A DNA stretch of 64,000 bases from Pieris napi (taxonomy: Eukaryota; Arthropoda; Insecta; Lepidoptera; Pieridae): assembly GCF_905475465.1 (NCBI RefSeq), contig NC_062241.1, positions 12,524,001 to 12,588,000 on the forward strand, written 5' to 3'. The first letter of the stretch is position 1. Each line of letters opens with the position of its first letter. The translations under genes were made by a program, and so were the position numbers. Below are positions 46,431-58,414 of this stretch, in pieces. The notes under the pieces are model-generated. The model saw only the letters and a program-made list of their open reading frames with translations. It was not told where the DNA came from and made no database searches.

Positions 46431-47084
46431 TATTTTGTTTATAAAGTCCTGTACTTTGGTCATTGATCACCAGCTCTTACGATGAAGATATACATCGTGT
46501 GGAAAGCGACACGTCTTAGACGTTCACAGAAGTAAACCTACACCTTCATGTGTACAACTGTACATGTATTTAGAAATAAAAATGATGACGAAAACAGATG
46601 CAATCTGAGGCTGGAGTTGTTATTATTACCGATTTATAGAGTCCTGGTAGAGTTTATTTGTCTCAATTTTTACCAGGTTCAATTCTTAAACTCATATAAG
46701 AATATAGTATAGCCATTAATGTTTCAAAACACTTTCATCATTCAACACACGCGCCTTTATGTCAATATTATGGTAATACTAGATCGAGTAGTTGTTTGAC
46801 AAGCTTCGCCAAGCTTGGCTCGCGTCTGTTGATAAAATAACATTGTGGATATACGTATTAATGTGAGGCCTTTAAAGGTTTTAGAAACTGTATGGGATAA
46901 TTTTAAACCGAATAAATAGGCGTCCCCTTCCCAAAACCTTAAAATTGTAAAGTACGTTTTGTTTACGTCTTGACTATTTTAATTAAAGTTCAAAGGAATA
47001 CTAAGTCTTACATCTGAAATCATCCGTGAATTTGGTTGCAAATAGTGTGACCATATGTCTTTTAAATTTTAATATAATAATAGC

Positions 47085-47570
47085 CTTTATTGCTGTAAAA
47101 TACTTATCATAGTATATAAAAATGTGGAGTACTATAAAAACTAATAACTAATCGCCAAGCTCGTTAATTTCCATTTTACAGCTTATCTTGGACATAGGCC
47201 TTCTGAAAAAGCTTCCACTCGTCTCGGAGTCTAGCTTTACGTAGCCACAGAGGGCCAGCTGCTTTACTTATATCATCTTCCCGTCTTTTTTGTGTTCTAT
47301 CCATTTCCGTTTCAGTCTTTTGCTAGAAGTAACAGCGTTTCCAAACATTGTCATGTCTTTTACTTTTTCTAGTTTTACTCTTATCTTTAAATTTTAGACC
47401 CAGAACACTCCTTTCGATATTATTTTTACATACTCTTAGTTTGTTTTCTTGTTTGTCAGTGAGTGACCAGGTTTGACATGCGTATATCAGGCATCAAACA
47501 CTTTTCCCTTGTAAAAACAATTTTGAAGTTTCTGTTTTTCATTACTTCTTTAATTTAAATAGTAATATCC
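47085..47570 (-). pseudogene. LINE ORF2 C-terminal region, copy beside 46.2 kb
   Basis: Minus-strand frames give ACQTWSLTDKQENKLRVC, ERSVLGLKFK, NAVTSSKRLKRKWIEHKRRE, DDISKAAGPLWLRKARLRDE and WKLFQKAYVQDKL. This covers about the last 130 residues of an endonuclease/reverse-transcriptase LINE protein, with a frameshift near 47390. The 3' UTR runs to GCCTTTATTGCTG at about 47085. Confidence 0.65.
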
Positions 47571-47574
47571 TGTA

Positions 47575-49105
47575 CCAAAAAAGTATAGAATTTAGAATAC
47601 AGACCCTTTCCAGTTCATTAACCTCGTTATCTGCACCTGAGCTGTGATCGTAAGCAAACGTGCCTAATTGAACTGCGGGACCGTGACGCCTCGGCCCTTT
47701 GTGGGCTAATCGCTTGATACGGTTACAACCAACTTCAGATAACCCTTTGATATTGCGTCGATTTGTTGTAGATCACACACCAACCACGTGCCGTCGAGGA
47801 TTTAATCATAAGTACCTGCTAAGTCCTTTGATCTCTGAACAATGGCATAACCTATCACCAGCGACGACTGCGATATTATTATAAACCCTTAGTTTCCGAT
47901 ATAAACCATTATTCAGTAAGGTCAGTTAGTTACGCCAAGTAAGCTGGCATTGCTTTATTCTACGTACATATCAGTTTAAATCAAAAGCTATTCATTAGTA
48001 TAAAAACATGCCAATATTGAGTTATAAATACATATAACATAAATTTTACTTTGTGTCCCCTATAATATGAATAGTCTTGAGTATGAACTGTATACCGCAT
48101 ACCGTTTAGCTATCTAGAATACAGCCGTGGGAATCTTTTTATTCGCAGTAATAACATGATTTTTCCAAGAATACACGTCATTCTCATCAAGTCTGCAAAA
48201 TGCAATGGATCATAGTTTGTATTAGCTGTTATTATCACCACGCTTTTGTTTTATTTATATGTATATTAATGTACTTAATAGTTATGACTATTCTAACTAG
48301 AATATAGTGTGCACTTTAAAAGCCTTATAAAAACGGTCTGATGTGCTGTTTATCTCTACTTCAATAAACTTAGTTCAATTGTTTTAGCTGAAGCGAAAAG
48401 GACTTCTAAAATAAATAAATAAATATATTATAACCACAATTGAAACAATCGCCGCCTAGTTGCTATTGTATCATTGAAGTCTCTCTGTTTATATAATATA
48501 ATAGTTGACAAGACTAACATAATATGGGAAAAACCCAGCCGTACGCCGTTCACTGCCTGTTTAAATTACGATAATATTAATTACTACACAGTAGCTTAAT
48601 ACAATATTTAATTAATATTTTGATAAATGAAATCTTAATAAGGTTTAATTAAGGAAGTATGTTTGCTATTAATTAATATTTCTTAGAAATAAATAATAGG
48701 TGGAAAATACGAAACAGTTAAAATAATTTGTAATTGTATAATACATATTTTTGGTCCTATCGTCTTCTTAGTATTTATGTATATATAATAGAGGCATAAA
48801 TGGGTGATATAAAAATGTTAATGATATATTTAGTTGGCGGGGAAATTGTAATTTAAATAAAATGAATGTATTCTAGTAAATGATAATGGATTTGATAGGA
48901 AGCCAAAAGACATTAGTGATTTTAGAAGACTGTGACTCAAATATTAAATGATGGAAATTATCGTGATTCACTTTCGTATTACGTTTGAGTGGTTTGAATT
49001 ATTTTAGATGACTCGGTTTTAATGTGGAGATATCAAATATTAAAGTAGTTTTTATAAAAGAAATATCGGTATCCAAAGAAAAATATGTACATAGAACAGT
49101 TTCAA
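47575..49105. other. Kinase intron, nothing recognised
   Basis: A 61-codon frame at 47699-47884 (plus) begins MWANRLIRLQPTSDNPLI. It has no recognised domain and no splice support and is not called. Confidence 0.35.
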
Positions 49106-49330
49106 ACTCAAACTCAAAATAACTTTATTCATATATGTAAACAAGTACACTTATGAACGTCAAAAAAGAAGTTAAATTAATTGTCAATTTACATTTACTA
49201 TCAGTTCGCAAGTCAAGGGCGTAGAGCGGGCAAGAAACTTTCCGCCACTCTTTTTAATCGCTAAGTTTTGTCATACAATTTGTTTGAACTGGAGCAAATC
49301 AATCCCAAGGATTAGGATCATTTAAGTATA
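49105..49330 (-). mobile_element. LINE family B 3' end, copy 4
   Basis: CAAACTCAAACTCAAAATAA, ACTTATGAACGTCAA, GTCAAGGGCGTAGAGCGGGC, CCACTCTTTTTAATCGC and GCAAATCAATCCCAAGG. The sequence beyond 49330 (to about 49470) may also belong to this copy but has no partner here. Confidence 0.7.
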
Positions 49331-49848
49331 CATCAAATTTATATAAAGTTTGGTATTAATAATATAGTGTTCCTTTTCGACTATATTCGCGTGGAAACAG
49401 ATTTCGTAGCTTTAAAGATCTTAGCTTACACTCAGCGGGGAGCCAGTTTGTTTTATACTAAGTAGAGGCTAAATATTTACTGTATATATTTCTGACATAG
49501 ACTATCGTCGTATATAATTTAATTATATTTTGCGTTTCGTAATCTAGCAATTGAATACGCAATGCGAGAATAGAGAAGTCACCATGACACTCGGCACACT
49601 TGTCGGTCATCGACCTTGTCGCCGAAAACTGTACTTTTTGCAAACATTTGTTTTACTATACGACAAAAAATTTGCAAATCTTGTCATCCTTATATGAACT
49701 TTGTACAGCAGATCTCATAATGTAGGCGTTGTTAATGCTAATTATAATAAATTTGATAATGACTTAAGTATAAACATACATGACATCATATACTTTTTTA
49801 CGGTATTTAGTTTGATGATATTTAAGTATAAGATGAATTTATAGCGTA

Positions 49849-50172
49849 CTAGCTGAGCCGGCAAACGTTTGTTTTGCCGTGTATATTATATCTAGGAAAC
49901 ATTTTTTTATATCAATAAAAATACTATCTATTATAATAAGAAAGACGTTGATCGTAGAGGGGTGAAAATTAGGGGTTGTATGTTGTATCATAAAAAACTA
50001 AAAAGAAAAAAAAATTGGGGTGGACACCTTTATCACTTATGGGTTTGAAATATAGATAGTAGCCGATTCTCAGACTAACTGAATATCCATAAAAAATTTC
50101 ATAAGAATCGGTCGGGCCGTTTCGGAGGAGTATGGGAACGAACATTGTGACACGAGAATTTTATATATAAGA
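49849..50172 (-). mobile_element. Non-autonomous Helitron
   Basis: Minus strand: A|TCTTATATATAAAATTCTC, GTGTCACAATG, CTCCGAAACGGCCCGACCG, and the 3' end GTTTGCCGGCTCAGCTAG|T. It is 324 bp with no coding capacity. Both canonical ends are intact. Confidence 0.75.
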
Positions 50173-51764
50173 TAGAGATATATAACTTACATTATACATA
50201 ATTATCTAATATACCGCGAATGGCTTTAGGTCTATGTACTAATACGATAAATGCATAATTGATTGTGAGAGAGCTGCATAGTGATATAAGGCTTGTCCGT
50301 GACCTCCAGTGCCAAGCGCGAGCTGGCACGGGGATTCGTGTGAAAATCTATCGTGACTGCACCATTAGATAGAAAAACTTTTGGTATTCCTTAATATAAT
50401 AATATAGCTAAATATTGCATATAACAGTTACCAAGACAGTTTTGTTTACAATTTTTTTTAAACAGATTCCATATAAATCTTCGGTAAAGCCCTGTTTGCA
50501 ATCGAAATTCTCTGGTATCAATTAGTTGGTACTTCAATTATTATGGATTTTTAGCTATATATTCTTGCAACTTAGTTGTATAACAATAACCGTATTTTGA
50601 ATAACAATATTTAAAATTAGAACACAAAGCCGCAACAATAAATAACATTTATAATAAGGATTTTGATGATGATTTAAATTAATGTTTCAACTCTAAATTG
50701 TCTACATTTAAATGTAGAGTTGAAACATTAACTGATTTCTCGTATTTCCCAATCCCTATAATCCACCGTAAACAAAGTACGGCGCGTTGTGAGAGTTGCG
50801 TTGCTCTACCTTACTGGTTAATTAGAGAACAAGAGGCTGCCACCCACGAGGAAAATAGTTCAGTTGTTCTGTTAGATGTTGTTATAACCAGTTCCGTTAT
50901 AAACCTATTAATTTATAGTTAGATTTAGTCCTGTACTTTAAACCGCCTCGCGGCATAAAAAATGCGTTATGTTGTGGTATATATTCAAGGCTCTAAATCC
51001 GATTTCCGTCAAAACAATATTAGAATAGGCACAGCAGGACAATTGCTTGTCTTAGAACCCCGTGGGAGGGTACAGAATTATAAACGAATTTGACACCTAC
51101 ATATTTGCTGAACAGTTCACCCCTTATTGATAGATTTGAACCATATTAACTACTCAAACAGCATGTTATATACAAAAGAAGCGAAGCCTAGTCAAAATGT
51201 AAAGAATCGAGAATATATAAAATTAGTCTCCATCGACCATAAATATAATAGAATCTAGTTAATTGTCTTAGCGACTATTACGTATCTATTACACGTTTGG
51301 TTACGACAGGTAGTGACGTACTTGGACGACAACATGCAATGCGCATGGACCACAACTTCCGGTCGCGATTACAATGACGTTACTGTTTTATCAGTATTTT
51401 ATAAAACAAAGAGTGACCATAAAGTAGTGTTTCGGTTAGTAAATAGGTAACTAATTGTTGATTTTATGGCTATTATATTTTTTATTTTTTAAATTTTTGG
51501 TACAGAAACATAAAACAGATTGATTAAATACATAAATATTACACACTAAACAACATTTGTAAACCTGAAGTCCAATTTCATACACATCATTTAGTGGCAT
51601 CTTCAGTGCTCGTTTACTAAATATTAACTTTTACATACAGTATAAAATATATATATTACATACTATGATTTTTCTGGTATCTATACCTTATATACTTCTT
51701 ATAAACTTAATTGAGCGTGAACCAGTAATTGGTTGGAAGGCACAAAACTGATTAACTGGATCTA
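50173..51764. other. Kinase intron with one small hairpin
   Basis: No genes. The only structure found is a perfect 17 bp-arm hairpin at 50679-50731. Confidence 0.4.
50679..50731. repeat. Hairpin, 17 bp perfect arms
   Basis: TTAATGTTTCAACTCTA, a 19-base loop, then its exact complement. The size resembles a small-RNA-like hairpin but nothing else supports that. Confidence 0.7.
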
Positions 51765-51965
51765 ATGCCCTATAACCTGTAGATGGGACAGAGCGTTCGG
51801 TCTTCGGATATCTTTCAGGCACTCTTTGCCCTTGCAGGTTTCTTGGGACGGCCATGGGTTCCAATCAAGCGCCTGCTTGGGAATCTCTTCGGAGTGTATG
51901 GTCAATCCATTTCCACTTTGATTTAATTGATTTGATAAGGGTTTTTCGGCAGTGCTCACAAAGTA
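51765..51965 (-). pseudogene. LINE ORF2 C-terminal remnant
   Basis: In one frame the minus strand reads NQSKWKWIDHTLRRDSQAGA; another frame continues ALDWNPWPSQETCKG. This is the K-W-x-W-I-G-H-T-L-R-R-D...L-x-W-N-P motif found near the end of RTE/CR1-type ORF2. Frameshifted and 5'-truncated. Confidence 0.65.
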
Positions 51966-53159
51966 GCTCGTTAGAGATCTTCTCGGGCCAGTAGTTACCC
52001 AATGTACTTGTATTTTAAATTAATCAAAAAAGTTGACGCCGAAAGGTATATGTCTAATAAAATATGGACTTCTGTACGTTCGAAGGAAAAATACTATTTT
52101 TGAACAGATTGCCACATAGCATAATAACAAACACACAAATGATGTACATCGTGCTAAACTCTTTAGCTCTTCAAAAAAAAATATATATATATTTGCTCAT
52201 TTTACTAAATAATAGATACAATTGTGACTATGCGAATTAATGAATATATAACATATTATGTCCCGTTTCTCTATCTTTAATTTTTTCACAAAGAGTTAAA
52301 TGCTCCATACATTGAAACAACGGGCCAAGTTATTCAGTATCGCTTGCCAAATTTTACTGCAAAGAGTCAACGGCCTGAGGACGGAGGGTGTATCAATTTG
52401 CCGTTTTATGGGCGTTAAAATAATTTATGCTAATTTCACTGTCTCCTAATTAGCGGTATATATTGCGGGTTGACTTTTGTTTACTGATATCGACCAATTT
52501 ATATTGAAATGTTCTCTTTGTATACTGCCCCCTCTTTTTTGTTTATCACGAATTCGGTTTTATAAATAATTTTTATCCATACTTACAAAACTTTTAATCT
52601 TATCTTTTAAACTAACAGTCGTCACTGTATTCTCTTAGACCTTGAATAAGTTGCAATTATTATTTTTAATTTCACTTTGTAATAGGTACATATAAAATCT
52701 ATTACAACATTTGAACAAAGTTTACGATAGTTTTATCAATTCTATTTTTATACAGCAAACTGTATAGCTACATAAGTATAGTTCCGTAGATTCTATGAAT
52801 GTAGAAATTTTTGGGCAAAAATGATTGGGCTATTTAATATTAAGTCTTATTCATACTAATGGTACAGTTACTGGGCTAAAAATTGTCTTGTTCGGAATCG
52901 GAACACAGGTAATATCTGAATAAACCAACTGTCTCACTAACCACGGAAACGGATTCGATTCGCAACCTTAGTAAAGCTTTAAAGTTTTCGTAGAATTGCA
53001 AATGCAGCCAAATTGCATTGAATGGAAGCCGGTTTCGTAATTTTAATAATGTATCGGTATCGTGTTTTTCTCCCACGCGAATATATTTTCTCACGGCATC
53101 TTTGTCCTTTAATGGACCTATTTGGTAAAACCTCTTTTGATCTGGAGTTTAAGATATAG

Positions 53160-53395
53160 CGGCACATACAATTTTGTTAGGCGTCGTTTGATTAAAGATA
53201 CAGGGTGGATAATATCACGTGGTTGGCCTTTTTTTTTATTGAGGGGAATACATTTCCGCACAGAGTGTGGGACTGGCTCTAAAACACTACCCACTAAACC
53301 CCTCCCACCAATCACGTCACAGTTGGGGTAACTTGGGATCGCGTAAGCAGCTTCTACCAAGAGACCCCGTGACACGGCCTGTGGCCTGTGAAGTG
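53160..53395. other. GC-richer unassigned segment, likely element-derived
   Basis: A block from GTTAGGCGTCG to GGCCTGTGGCCTGTG stands out in composition and contains open frames on both strands (minus 53375-53118, plus 53122-53331). Neither shows a known domain. I suspect a LINE 3' region but cannot demonstrate it from a second copy here. Confidence 0.25.
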
Positions 53396-53399
53396 GGGC

Positions 53400-55812
53400 A
53401 AAATTAACTAAGTTTGGTAAATATGTAGCTATAGCAGTTATTATAATGAAAACAAATTAGAAGCTATTTTAATACTTAGGTAAGAGATTTTCCATACAAA
53501 TCCTATGTAAATGATCTTATTACAAATTGCATCATATAGTTACTTCCTCGGTCGATATAATGTATGTTTTTAAAATGGTTCCTTATATGTTAAAGAACAT
53601 ATAAGAAGCCGAGGCGCCACGTTAGTGCCCTTAACGGCTCAGACGTCGTCTAAGCAGGGATCAGCTCGTCAGGACGTTGAACCGAGAAGAATTAATTACT
53701 CCATATAGGGGCAGATTTTATTGCTATACATGTTGACTCCTAGGGGTGTTTTTATCTAACATGTACTGTTTCTTCTCTAAGTTGTTGTCTTTTTCTAAAA
53801 AAAAATAAAGACGATTGTCTAAATATAGTATCGTTACAAATTTCCGAGCTTATTTCAAATCGTATCTTGGATATGTATGGAAAAGTCTTAATATTTTACA
53901 TACATTTTAGCCATTAATTTTGGTATACTATTATTATTGTATATGACAATATGTGACTACATATTTCCTAAATAAGCACAGCTCCACACTATTATATTGG
54001 AGTAGTATTAATTCCCTTTATATATATATTACTTGCATATTTGATACATGAAGCATGTAGGCCTTAGTAGTATTCTACAAAAACACTGTATTCTAAGCCC
54101 TTTCATTAAATTTCATTAGAATTTTAATAACGTTTCATAGGAACCCATGTTATTTATACTTTAACTATAATTCACAAATGCTGGTAAAGCTTTAGCTGTA
54201 TAAAACTTACTATTGTTATATTTTAAACACCCCGTAAAGTTATTATAAGACTATTTATAGCATTCAATATTTTACAAGTAAAGTAAGCTGCGGTTGAAAT
54301 GTTCTATTAACGATCACCATAATAGTCCATTACGTTAAATATTTATAATGCTTTATTTATATCTCTGTTTATTTCTTGCAAGTTAATGTACACAATCTGT
54401 GATTAGGATAAAAGTTGAGTGTTTTCATGTGTAAAAACATACAAATATAAAAAGATAACCCTCTTCCAAACTAACACTTCAGTATTACAATAATCATAGT
54501 GTTTTGTCAAGTGAGCGTGCAAAAAATAATTCAGGTTTGTACTGAGATTACGCACTATACAATAATACAACATAATAATCGCTTAATTTTGCATGTCTTA
54601 AGCAATTAACGCATGTAAACTTTTCAATATGTTGTTATTCAATGGAATTATTTTGTTATTGTGAAATATAAAATTATAAAATTCTTTTATTTTTTGCTAC
54701 GAACAAAGTCCTAGTTTCGCTTAAATGCTATACTGTCCTTATTTTAAATGTCACGAAATAGTTGAAGTACCTTAGTGTTTAATGTAAGTGAACGTTATAA
54801 CATTAGAAGTAACTGTTATGTCGTTTAATAAATTGATGTGAATAACATTATTATATTTATTGCGTAGGTGTATAAAACGGTGTCAATTCGGGCGCCAAGC
54901 TATTTGAATATCAAACGACTATTAAGATAAAATTCTACATTTTCTCATGTGTTTTAAGTGTGTGTTAAGTGTGTGTTAAGCGCTAAATACGTAAGCAAAT
55001 GTATGATTAACTTTCTAACAGATATTTTGTCGAAGTAGTCGCTATTTAAAACTAAAAGCAGTTCTTGCAATCCTCATTGAATTCCTCCATCATTAAAATT
55101 TGGTTGACATTATTGTGCTTTCGTAGGACTTTTTAATAATTTTAAAAGATAAATACAGCATGTTACCGATTGGGTAATGTAGTATAGGATAAGGAATAAT
55201 AAATTGAATGGGCAATCAAATGTCTTCACCAAAATAAAATGATTGGTTTAAGAGTCATTTTCTTTGCTTATAACATAGTAACATATTAAAACCGCTATAA
55301 AGAGTATTAAAATTATGCCAGTTTTATAGGTTCTATTAACCCGCTGTGGAAATGTTGCGTGGGTGTAAAAACGGTATCGAGACAGGCGCCGGCGCAGCCG
55401 CAAAATGTATGTTTATTCTGTTGAGCGACCATTAATCATCTATCGGTTTTGATACTTTGCGAGCATTGTATTGATAAGTTCTTGTTTGTAGTAATATTGT
55501 TTGTACATTTTCAGATAGAGTAAATACGCGACGGTAGAATATTATATTTACGCAGACATACATACTTAAGATTGAATTTTTTAATCAGTGTTTGTAACCT
55601 ATAAATTAGAAGAATATTATACAAAATCACGTAGTTTGTTAAACATAAAAATTAATTAGTTCAATTGTATTCGTCCTAACGCAGTTTCTAGGTTTGATAA
55701 ATGGTAATTTTTGAATGTTACGACATGAACATTTAAGCTTACAAGTAGATCATAATAGGGATTGGGGTTCATTCAACGCGCCAAGTTGCCGTATCTGGCA
55801 GTCGCTTTCAAC
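53400..55812. other. Kinase intron, nothing firm recognised
   Basis: Contains a short tandem TAAGTGTGTGT repeat at 54955-54976 and GC-richer patches near 53610-53690 and 55375-55410 that were not classified. Confidence 0.35.
54955..54976. repeat. Two tandem 11-base units
   Basis: TAAGTGTGTGT occurs twice in a row, followed by a partial third TAAGCG. Confidence 0.7.
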
Positions 55813-56877
55813 TAGGGAATGCAATCCCGACTCGAGATCGTAAATTCGAGATCCCTCGGGATTAGAAATATCAATCCTGCGGGATCCCGAGATTTTCGGG
55901 ATCTCGTCATGTTTAAAAAAATGTGAATTTCACATGACTGAATATGATGAAAACTGCTTGTTTGTGATGAGATAAGGTTAATTAAAACAAAATATTATTT
56001 GAAAGAAAACAAAGGCCTTTAGTACTAACTTAATAATTAACAGTTTTACGAACATAAACATAATCAAAACAAAAGTAGATATAATTTAAGGAGATTAAAA
56101 AGTAGTAGATTTTGAAAGTTACTTCTTAAAAAAAAGTGTATCAAGAGTGCTATCTGATAACCGACATCTAATGTTCGTTGCGATGTTCCCAGCTGCTGGG
56201 AATGCTTTCTCCAACTCAACACTGGTTGGCAACAGCGTGAATAAGCAATTATATTATGTAAACTGAAAAAATCGCCCCCTTGTTCCACCACACTCAAAAA
56301 AAATCCATTTATTTTTGTATTACTGACTCTAATTTCTCTAAGCTAGCGTCTAAAAGTAAAAGGAATTTTAGACGCTCGGAGAGTTTCTTCTAATTCCTCT
56401 TGAAGTGATGTATTAGTTTGAGTAGCAGTAGAATTTATACATATTTAAATCCTCTGAAATCATAGAAAGTGGCAAGTGATCTTCGTTTAATACTATATAT
56501 TAATTTCTACTTGTTCCTACTACTCTCTATTAATCTCTATAATAGTGTGATTATATTTTTTGATTTCTTTGATTAAGATATTTGCTTGGCAATTGGAAAG
56601 TCTCATTGTCTTTCCCTTGCTCCAAATCATCTTCAAAATTATCCGGAGTTTTCAGATTTTTATCGAAGAGGCCAACTTTTCTGAGAGAGTAGTTTCTAGG
56701 TCTTCTATCTTTCGAATAATGAAACGCAACATATGTTCTGCACTAACTAAATAAGCATCTCCCAATCCCGTCAATCTCGAACGGGATCTCGTCATATTAT
56801 GCTTCGGGATTGATCCCGAAAAATTACACGGGATCTCGCGAGATCAGAATCCCGCGGGATCGGGATTGCATTCCCTA
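55813..56877 (-). mobile_element. hAT transposon remnant
   Basis: Flanked by a perfect 8-base duplication CTTTCAAC (55805-55812 and 56878-56885). Inverted ends TAGGGAATGCAATCCCGA. Just inside both ends are many GGGATCTCG/CGAGATCCC motifs, the subterminal repeats of hAT elements. It is 1065 bp and holds a broken piece of transposase on the minus strand, so it arose from a longer autonomous element by internal deletion. Confidence 0.9.
56118..56235 (-). pseudogene. hAT transposase C-terminal dimerisation remnant
   Basis: One minus frame reads LLPTSVELEKAFPAAGNIAT, then NIRCRLSDSTLDTLFFLRSN. It matches the hAT C-terminal pattern (P-x-S-x-x-x-E-R-x-F-S-x-A-G ... R-x-R-L-x-x-x-x-L-x-x-L-x-F-L-R-x-N), with Lys for Arg in E-K-x-F and Pro for Ser. 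No other part of the transposase survives in frame. Confidence 0.7.
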
Positions 56878-57454
56878 CTTTCAACATAGCGTGTACTGTT
56901 TTTCCTGTTTCTTACTTATAATTGTTTGTTTGTGATATGTTTATATATAGCTAAGTCTAATAGTTTCGAAGCTATTTTTATTGACAAAGAATAATATGAT
57001 TGTAAATAATATAACATGTGTCGTTATGTTGTATATTAATAAATATTGTGTTTTTAATGACATTCTTCAAGTTAAACTGGATATTTTTATTTAGCTAGAT
57101 AACAAAGTAAAATTTTAAAAGATATTTGTCACTAAAATGTGAACTAACTCAAAGTTAGATTGTTTGAGAAGAATTCTTCCTTTTACGCAGACGAATTCAA
57201 ATACGTCAGTTCCTTTTTGTATTAAATAAAGCATGAAACTCTCTGGTATTCAAAAATGAATAGCATCCTCTAACTAGGAAGTAACAAAACAACCCTCGGA
57301 AGGGCTTTACCCCATCTTGAGGTTTAATTAATTGATGTCTGAGTATTTCCAGTTGCTTGACAATACTGTTTCAGCTTTGAGTAGGTACATAAGATTGGGT
57401 AAGTTTGAGACTGCATTTATAATCATTTGTAAACATATTAAAAAATAAATAAAT

Positions 57455-57745
57455 CAGTGGCGCTACAACCTCTTTAGGTATTGGCCTCAGATTTCTGAAT
57501 CTGTCTCATGATCATATTTAAATTTAATAGGCAAGTAGGTGATCAGCCTTCAGTGCCTGACACACGCCGTCGACTTTTTGGGTCTAAGTGGCATGTCGGT
57601 TTCCTCACGATGTTTTCCTTCACCGTTCGAGCAAATGTTAAAAGCGCACATAGAAAGAAAGTCCATTGGTGCACAGCCGGGGATCAAAGCTACGACCTCA
57701 GGTATGAGAGTCGCACGCTGAAGCCACTAGACCAACACTGCTCAA
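57455..57745 (-). repeat. tRNA-derived SINE copy 6 (near full length)
   Basis: Minus-strand copy: AGTGGCGCTACAACCTC, AATAGGCAAGTAGGTGATC, ACACGCCGTCGACTTTTTG, GCACAGCCGGGGATCAAAGC, and ACTAGACCAACACTGCTC. Least interrupted of the eight copies. Confidence 0.88.
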
Positions 57746-58249
57746 CTGTAAACGAATTATATGCTTCAATAATTTTATGTTTTGTCCTTATCATATGACA
57801 GTTGTATGCCAAACGCGATAAGCGCAGTTGAGGTTTGTTTATGTTTATGAATATCGTTATTTGTTTTTAATTGGGGCAGAGTATTTTCAGTCAATCACAT
57901 TTCACAGCTTAAGCAGCTGTGAAGGACAGTTAAATTGCTGAATTTTTTAAAGGTCATATATACAATTTGGAAATCAAATTTTAACTCTCAAATCTATTTT
58001 CTTTAACATTTGGGAGTTAAAATGTCTTACTGGATCGCAAAACTTAGCATCGAAACGTAAATTTTATTCGCTGTCGATCGTAAAACGCTCTCGACGTCTT
58101 TTGAGCAATAAAAGTAACAAATTCATGTCCTCGTGGAGACATGAAAGTTTTTATGTTCTTCATACGTGAACTTCTTAAGATGCTGGTATATTAAACCAGG
58201 GCATTCAATTCACATAGTACTTTTATATTAATAATATACTTTTAATTAT

Positions 58250-58412
58250 TAGCCTGCGACTCTCATCCCTGAGGTCGTAGTTTCGATCGGAACATCGTGA
58301 AACCGGCTTACCTTAGACTCAAAATGTCAATGGCGTGTGTCAGGCACAAGAGGCTGATCACCTACTTGCCTATTAGATTGACAAATGATCATGAAACAGA
58401 TACAGAAATTAT
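58250..58412 (+). repeat. tRNA-derived SINE copy 7 (internally deleted)
   Basis: CTCATCCCTGAGGTCGTAG, then a jump to GGAACATCGTGAAACCGGC, GTCAATGGCGTGTGTCAGGC and GATCACCTACTTGCC. The GTGCGCATTTA...CTCGAACGGTGAAGG part is missing. Confidence 0.75.
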
Positions 58413-58414
58413 AA

